DNA of 64,000 nt from contig NZ_SSXV01000018.1 of NCBI RefSeq assembly GCF_009469595.2, positions 35,227-99,226 on the forward strand. The letters run 5' to 3'. This stretch comes from Thauera sp. 2A1. Its GTDB lineage: Bacteria > Pseudomonadota > Gammaproteobacteria > Burkholderiales > Rhodocyclaceae. The number at the start of each line of letters is the position of its first letter. Position 1 is the first letter of the stretch. The notes under the pieces are model-generated. The model did not search any database and was not told the DNA's origin. It saw only the letters and a list, made by a program, of their open reading frames with translations. This document shows, one piece after another, positions 60,785 to 64,000 of the stretch. The translations under genes and the position numbers were made by a program.

Positions 60785-61129
60785 TCAGGCTTGCCTGACG
60801 ATGTCGACCGAAATCTCGACCGCCGGAATCGTTCCCCGGTTCTCGAGCCAGTGGGTGGTGTTCCTGTCCTCGGGCCAGCCCACACCCGGCCCGTAGTCGG
60901 TGGCGATTCCATTTCGATGGTCTGTGATCGTCCCCTGCAGGATGAAGACGATCCCCGGCCTGTCCTTGTGGTCATGAACCGGGCCGAAGACGCCACCCGG
61001 CTCGATCGTGACCTTGCGCATGCGAAGCTCGCGCCCCGCCATGCCCTCGATCTCGGGGCCAAGATCGACGGTCCCGAGCAATTCCACCGTCACGCCCTTG
61101 GTCTCGGGTGCGTTCCGTTCATTGCGCAT
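60785..61129 (-). CDS. Cupin-domain protein
   Basis: 114 residues, a single small cupin barrel: KVTIEPGGVFGPVHDHKDRP, GIVFILQGTITDHRNG, GPGVGWPEDRNTTHWLENRG. Motif 1 has H-x-H (HDH) and motif 2 a possible third ligand in TTHW. It could be a small dioxygenase, isomerase or sensor; no specific function is evident. It is convergent to the NTF2-like gene and outside the element-defined regulon. Confidence 0.75.
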   Translation of the reverse strand: MRNERNAPETKGVTVELLGTVDLGPEIEGMAGRELRMRKVTIEPGGVFGPVHDHKDRPGIVFILQGTITDHRNGIATDYGPGVGWPEDRNTTHWLENRGTIPAVEISVDIVRQA

Positions 61130-61330
61130 CGTGCTCTCCTTTCTTTAATCGGCAATACGGCCACCTCGGAACCAGCCGGGTGCAGTGCGGCATGAAAGTC
61201 CCTCGGCGGTCGCCTCCGTATGCCATTCGTGGTCCGTCGCAAGCTTCTCCTCGAGATGAGGCCGGTCCGCAGGAGCGCGGACCGGCCGTTGGGCGAGCTG
61301 CGGCTCGAGGCCGCCCGGCCGACCCGCTCC

Positions 61331-61957
61331 TTACTTGCCGCTGGTCAGCGTGTTGTAGCTGGTGATCAGGTTGCGGTAGTCAGGAATGTGATTCGAGAAC
61401 AGCGTGCCCAGGCCTTCGATATCGTTGCGCCAGTCGCGGTGCAATTCGCAGGCCACCGCGAACCAGGTCATGAGTTGGGCGCCGGCGGCCGACACGCGAT
61501 CCCAGGCCGAATCGCGGGTCAGTTCGTTGAAGGTGCCCGAGGCGTCGGTGACGACGAAGACCTCGAAGCCTTCCTCGAGGGCGGACAGCGCCGGGAAGGC
61601 GACGCAGACCTCAGTGACGACACCGGCGATGATCAACTGCTTCTTGCCGGTGGCCTTGACCGCCTGGACGAAGTCGGCGTTGTCCCAGGCGTTGATCTGC
61701 CCGGGACGGGCGATGTAGGGCGCATCCGGGAAGGTCTCCTTCAGCTCGGGCACGAGCGGCCCGTTGGGGCCCTGCTCGAAGCTCGTCGTGAGGATGGTGG
61801 GCAGGCCGAAATACTTGGCCAGATCGGCCAGTGCGAGAACGTTGTTCTTGAAGCGGTCCGGATCGATATCGCGCACCAGCGACAACAGGCCAGCCTGATG
61901 ATCGACCAGCAACACGGCGGCATCGTTCTTGTCGAGGCGCACGTAGGGCTTGCTCAT
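61331..61957 (-). CDS. ycaC: YcaC-like isochorismatase-family hydrolase
   Basis: 208 residues, nearly colinear with E. coli YcaC as I remember it (KPYVRLDKNDAAVLLVDHQA, FKNNVLALADLAKYFGLPTI, ATGKKQLIIAGVVTEVCVAF, GAQLMTWFAVACELHRDWRN). Catalytic D19, R84 region (IARPGQINAWDN) and nucleophile C118 are present. The true substrate of YcaC is unknown; the family hydrolyses amides and enol ethers. It is divergent from the LysR gene, which may regulate it. Confidence 0.85.
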   Translation of the reverse strand: MSKPYVRLDKNDAAVLLVDHQAGLLSLVRDIDPDRFKNNVLALADLAKYFGLPTILTTSFEQGPNGPLVPELKETFPDAPYIARPGQINAWDNADFVQAVKATGKKQLIIAGVVTEVCVAFPALSALEEGFEVFVVTDASGTFNELTRDSAWDRVSAAGAQLMTWFAVACELHRDWRNDIEGLGTLFSNHIPDYRNLITSYNTLTSGK

Positions 61958-62262
61958 GGTGAAACTCCTTTCTCTCTCTCGGGGTGGAATGGCCGAGCAG
62001 GCGCCGTGTCGGGACGAGCCCTGGCCGACCGTGGTGGCGCCCAGCTCGTGCTGGGCACCGGTTCAGGAGTCGCGACTCGGGGCGGCCACGACGCCACGCG
62101 GCCAGAGCGGCCGGCGCTGAACTCGGCGGTCGCCCGTGCGGCCTCGCATCGCTTTCATGGCGTTCTCCCGGCTGCGTACTCATTGCGTGAATCAACTATA
62201 GAATCGAGTCGGCGCATCCAACAGACGGCAAAATTCGGTTGCAGCGTCACATAGGTAGAACG
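61958..62262. other. Divergent intergenic region ycaC-like / LysR
   Basis: 305 bp with no supported gene. AT-richer bases near 62190-62240 (CAACTATAGAATCGAG) are the likely promoter area for both directions. I see no clear LysR inverted repeat and no copy of the cluster element. Confidence 0.5.
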
Positions 62263-63177
62263 ATGATCCCGATGCAGGACCTCAACGATCTCCATTACTT
62301 CGTGCGCGTGGTCGATCACGCCAGCTTCGCCGCCGCCGGCCGCGCCCTGGGGATCCCGAAATCGAAGCTCAGCCGCCGCATCGCGCTGCTCGAGGAGCGG
62401 CTTGGCGTGCGCCTGATCCATCGGTCGAGCCGTCATTTCTCGGTGACGGAGGTGGGCCGTGCCTACTATGAGCATTGCCGCGCGATGCTGGTCGAGGCCG
62501 AGGCCGCGCAGGAGGCGATCGAGCGGACTCGAGCCGAGCCGCGTGGCGTCATCCGCCTGAGCTGCCCCATCGCGCTGCTGCACGCGCATGTCGACCGCAT
62601 GCTCGCCGAATTCATGGCGGCCTGCCCGCTGGTGTCGATTCATCTCGAGGCGACCAATCGGCGCGTGTCGCTGGTCAGCGAAGGCTTCGATCTGGCCATC
62701 CGCGTCCGCCCGCCCCCGCTCGAGGATAGCGATCTCGTCCTGCGCGTCCTGTCCGATCGAAGCCAGTGCCTGGTAGCCAGCCCGGCCTTGGTCGCGCATT
62801 TCGGCCCCCCTGCCCGGCCCGCCGACCTGGCCGGCTACCCCAGCCTCGCCCTCGGTCCCCCGCAGGACGATCCCGCATGGACGCTATTCGGACCCGACGG
62901 GGCACAGGTCGTGCAGCGTCATCGTCCGCGATTCATCACGAGCGACATGATCGCGCTGCGGCGCGCGGCGCTTGCCGGGGTGGGGATCGTGCAGTTGCCG
63001 GCGCTGATGGTGCGCGATGAACTCGCCAGCGGTGAGCTGGTGAGGCTGCTACCCGATTGGGCGCCGCGCCACGAGATCATCCATGTGGTCTACCCGTCGC
63101 GACGTGGCCTGCTGCCTGCCGTCCGGTCCTTGATCGACCACCTCGCGGCCAGCTACGCGTCCCTCGACGAAGCCTAG
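62263..63177 (+). CDS. LysR-family transcriptional regulator
   Basis: 304 residues from ATG 62263 (a second ATG 9 bp on is also possible). The N-terminal winged HTH is LNDLHYFVRVVDHASFAAAG, RALGIPKSKLSRRIALLEER, LGVRLIHRSSRHFSVTEVG. The effector domain starts near residue 90 (RGVIRLSCPIALLHAHVDRM) and includes ALAGVGIVQLPALMVRDEL. It resembles the CrgA/DmlR-type LysR branch. It probably controls the divergent ycaC-like gene. It does not sit beside the element-controlled operons and has no element upstream, so it is not an obvious master regulator. Confidence 0.85.
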   Translation: MIPMQDLNDLHYFVRVVDHASFAAAGRALGIPKSKLSRRIALLEERLGVRLIHRSSRHFSVTEVGRAYYEHCRAMLVEAEAAQEAIERTRAEPRGVIRLSCPIALLHAHVDRMLAEFMAACPLVSIHLEATNRRVSLVSEGFDLAIRVRPPPLEDSDLVLRVLSDRSQCLVASPALVAHFGPPARPADLAGYPSLALGPPQDDPAWTLFGPDGAQVVQRHRPRFITSDMIALRRAALAGVGIVQLPALMVRDELASGELVRLLPDWAPRHEIIHVVYPSRRGLLPAVRSLIDHLAASYASLDEA

Positions 63178-63285
63178 GCCGCGAGCTTCCATCACCGATT
63201 TCCGGGCATGATCGGCGAGCGCCACGCATCGTGGCGGCCCTACCGGTGGCGAATCCGAGGGGCCGGAAGCAGGCAGGGTCCCGGT

Positions 63286-63677
63286 TCAAGCCGACAAGGT
63301 ATCCCGCAGCCTGCGACACTGGACGAGATAGCCTTCGGCGCCTGACGTCCCGAACACCTCTTCTGCGGCGCTCAGTTCCAGCCAGGCCGCAGCCTGGTCT
63401 CCCGGGCGGGCCAGGAGCTTCGCCAGGCGCAAATGGATCCTTGCTGCGTCCATGACTGCGCCCCGTTGCAGCAGCAGGTCCAGCGCGCGATGCAGCAGGC
63501 GCAATGCTTCCTCCGGCTGACCTTCCGCCCAGGCCAGTTCGGCGCGGACGTACTCGACTTGCCCGGCCACCGAACCGGATTCCCCCATGCGGGGTTCCGC
63601 CGCGAGGACCTGAAGCAGTGCCCGGGCCTCCTCCAGTTGGCCCAGCTCGGCGGCGATCCGTGACCGGGAATCGCTCA
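63286..63677 (-). pseudogene. C-terminal fragment of a TPR-containing regulator/cyclase-like protein
   Basis: About 130 codons of TPR-like helical repeats: RIAAELGQLEEARALLQVLA, QVEYVRAELAWAEGQPEEAL, RLLHRALDLLLQRGAVMDAA, ending AEGYLVQCRRLRDTLSA and a stop. This is the typical C-terminus of TPR-bearing AAA regulators or adenylate-cyclase-like proteins. The open frame continues upstream to 63936, but that part is the antisense of a DsrE-like coding fragment and not protein-like. So the 5' portion is missing. Confidence 0.5.
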
Positions 63678-63681
63678 CAGC

Positions 63682-63870
63682 GCGGCGGGCGAAGCCCTCA
63701 AGGAATTGAAACCTGCAAAGGCCGTGATCGATTTCAGGACCGGCGACCCGAAGAAGGCCCTCGTCTACCTGACCTTGATCGGCGACACGTACCGGGACCG
63801 GAGTGTCCGTGCGACAGCGGCACATCCGGATTTCGTCGTCAATTTCGGCGGGGAATCGGTCAAGCTCCTG
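63682..63870 (+). pseudogene. DsrE-family protein fragment
   Basis: In frame 1 the plus strand reads AAGEALKELKPAKAVIDFRT, DPKKALVYLTLIGDTYRDRS, HPDFVVNFGGESVKLL, which matches the middle of DsrE-like sulfur-relay-type proteins. No start codon, signal peptide or ribosome site precedes it. The homology fades after about 63870 (CRSYPLVVDHAKM is not DsrE-like). It is truncated at both ends and abuts the antisense TPR fragment, indicating a rearrangement. Confidence 0.45.
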
Positions 63871-64000
63871 GCCCAGGGCTGCCGCAGCTACCCGCTTGTC
63901 GTTGACCACGCCAAAATGACGTTCACGATCAATCACTTGCGATACCCCTGTTCACAAGCCATTGTTTTGTGTAGCTTCCTGTCTTTTTGGGCGACCGATG

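Noticed and set aside
61260..61287. Perfect 11-bp stem (GGCCGGTCCGC/GCGGACCGGCC) downstream of the ycaC-like gene.
   Set aside because: There is no T tract after the stem in either direction, so an intrinsic terminator is not supported.
63286..63936. Single 216-codon minus-strand gene.
   Set aside because: Its 5' third is the antisense of a DsrE-like coding fragment; only the TPR-like 3' part is protein-like.
1..64000. tRNA, rRNA or riboswitch genes.
   Set aside because: I read the intergenic regions and saw no cloverleaf, rRNA or known riboswitch pattern; a covariance-model scan would be needed to exclude small RNAs.

Overview
This is a GC-rich bacterial chromosome segment, most likely from a betaproteobacterium (a Rhodocyclales/Thauera-Azoarcus type is my guess; the sequence does not prove the genus). 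About three quarters of it is a steroid-catabolism cluster of the aerobic 9,10-seco type. It encodes a KshA-like Rieske oxygenase and KshB-like reductase, HsaA-, HsaC- and HsaD-like enzymes for rings A/B, and the ring C/D set IpdF, IpdC, IpdA, IpdB, EchA20 and a FadA6-like thiolase. With these come two heteromeric acyl-CoA dehydrogenase pairs, two acyl-CoA synthetases, an Ltp2-like retro-aldolase with a DUF35-MaoC partner, an electron-transfer flavoprotein, and an envelope module (YCF48-like protein, RND permease, DUF1302, DUF1329).

Layout. 1-1086: right end of a Tn3-family transposon with a MerR-type metal regulator and a GDCCVxC protein. 1132-5181 (minus): etfA-etfB-maoC-OYE-SDR. 5377-7676 (minus): kshB-hsaA. 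7995-11455 (plus): YCF48-like protein and RND permease. 11594-12190: flavoprotein remnant. 12330-15363 (minus): DUF1302-DUF1329. 15540-18335 (minus): CoA ligase and MBL hydrolase. 18577-19683 (plus): kshA. 19815-20494: ParE/RelE-type toxin-antitoxin pair. 20503-26103 (minus): EthD protein, two acyl-CoA dehydrogenases, thiolase, MaoC, ipdF. 26197-36276: accessory island with hipBA, type I restriction-modification (hsdR, hsdM, hsdS) carrying a DUF559 nuclease framed by palindromes, a DUF2442/DUF4160 pair and a VapBC-like pair. 36362-49157 (minus): a 13-gene operon headed by hsaC. 49436-51612 (minus): DUF35-MaoC plus aldolase. 52253-55545 (minus): synthetase, SnoaL-like protein, SDR. 55816-60744 (plus): MFS, hsaD, large flavoprotein, NTF2-like. 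60785-63177: cupin, YcaC-like hydrolase, LysR regulator. 63286-64000: a scrambled junction of two gene fragments.

The most notable signal is an 18-bp element, consensus TAGTCYNNNYGGACGATG, found twelve times. Each copy lies upstream of one of the catabolic or transport transcription units and points in the direction of transcription. None precedes the toxin-antitoxin, restriction or LysR-region genes. It looks like the binding site of one cluster-wide regulator whose gene is not evident here. It ties the envelope module and a small uncharacterised protein to the steroid regulon.

Working model: the envelope proteins move the hydrophobic steroid; KshAB and a delta-1-dehydrogenase encoded elsewhere open ring B; HsaA, HsaC and HsaD cleave ring A; CoA ligases activate the remaining acids; and the Ipd/EchA20/FadA6/acyl-CoA dehydrogenase enzymes degrade rings C and D, passing electrons to ETF. 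kstD and hsaB were not found in the window.
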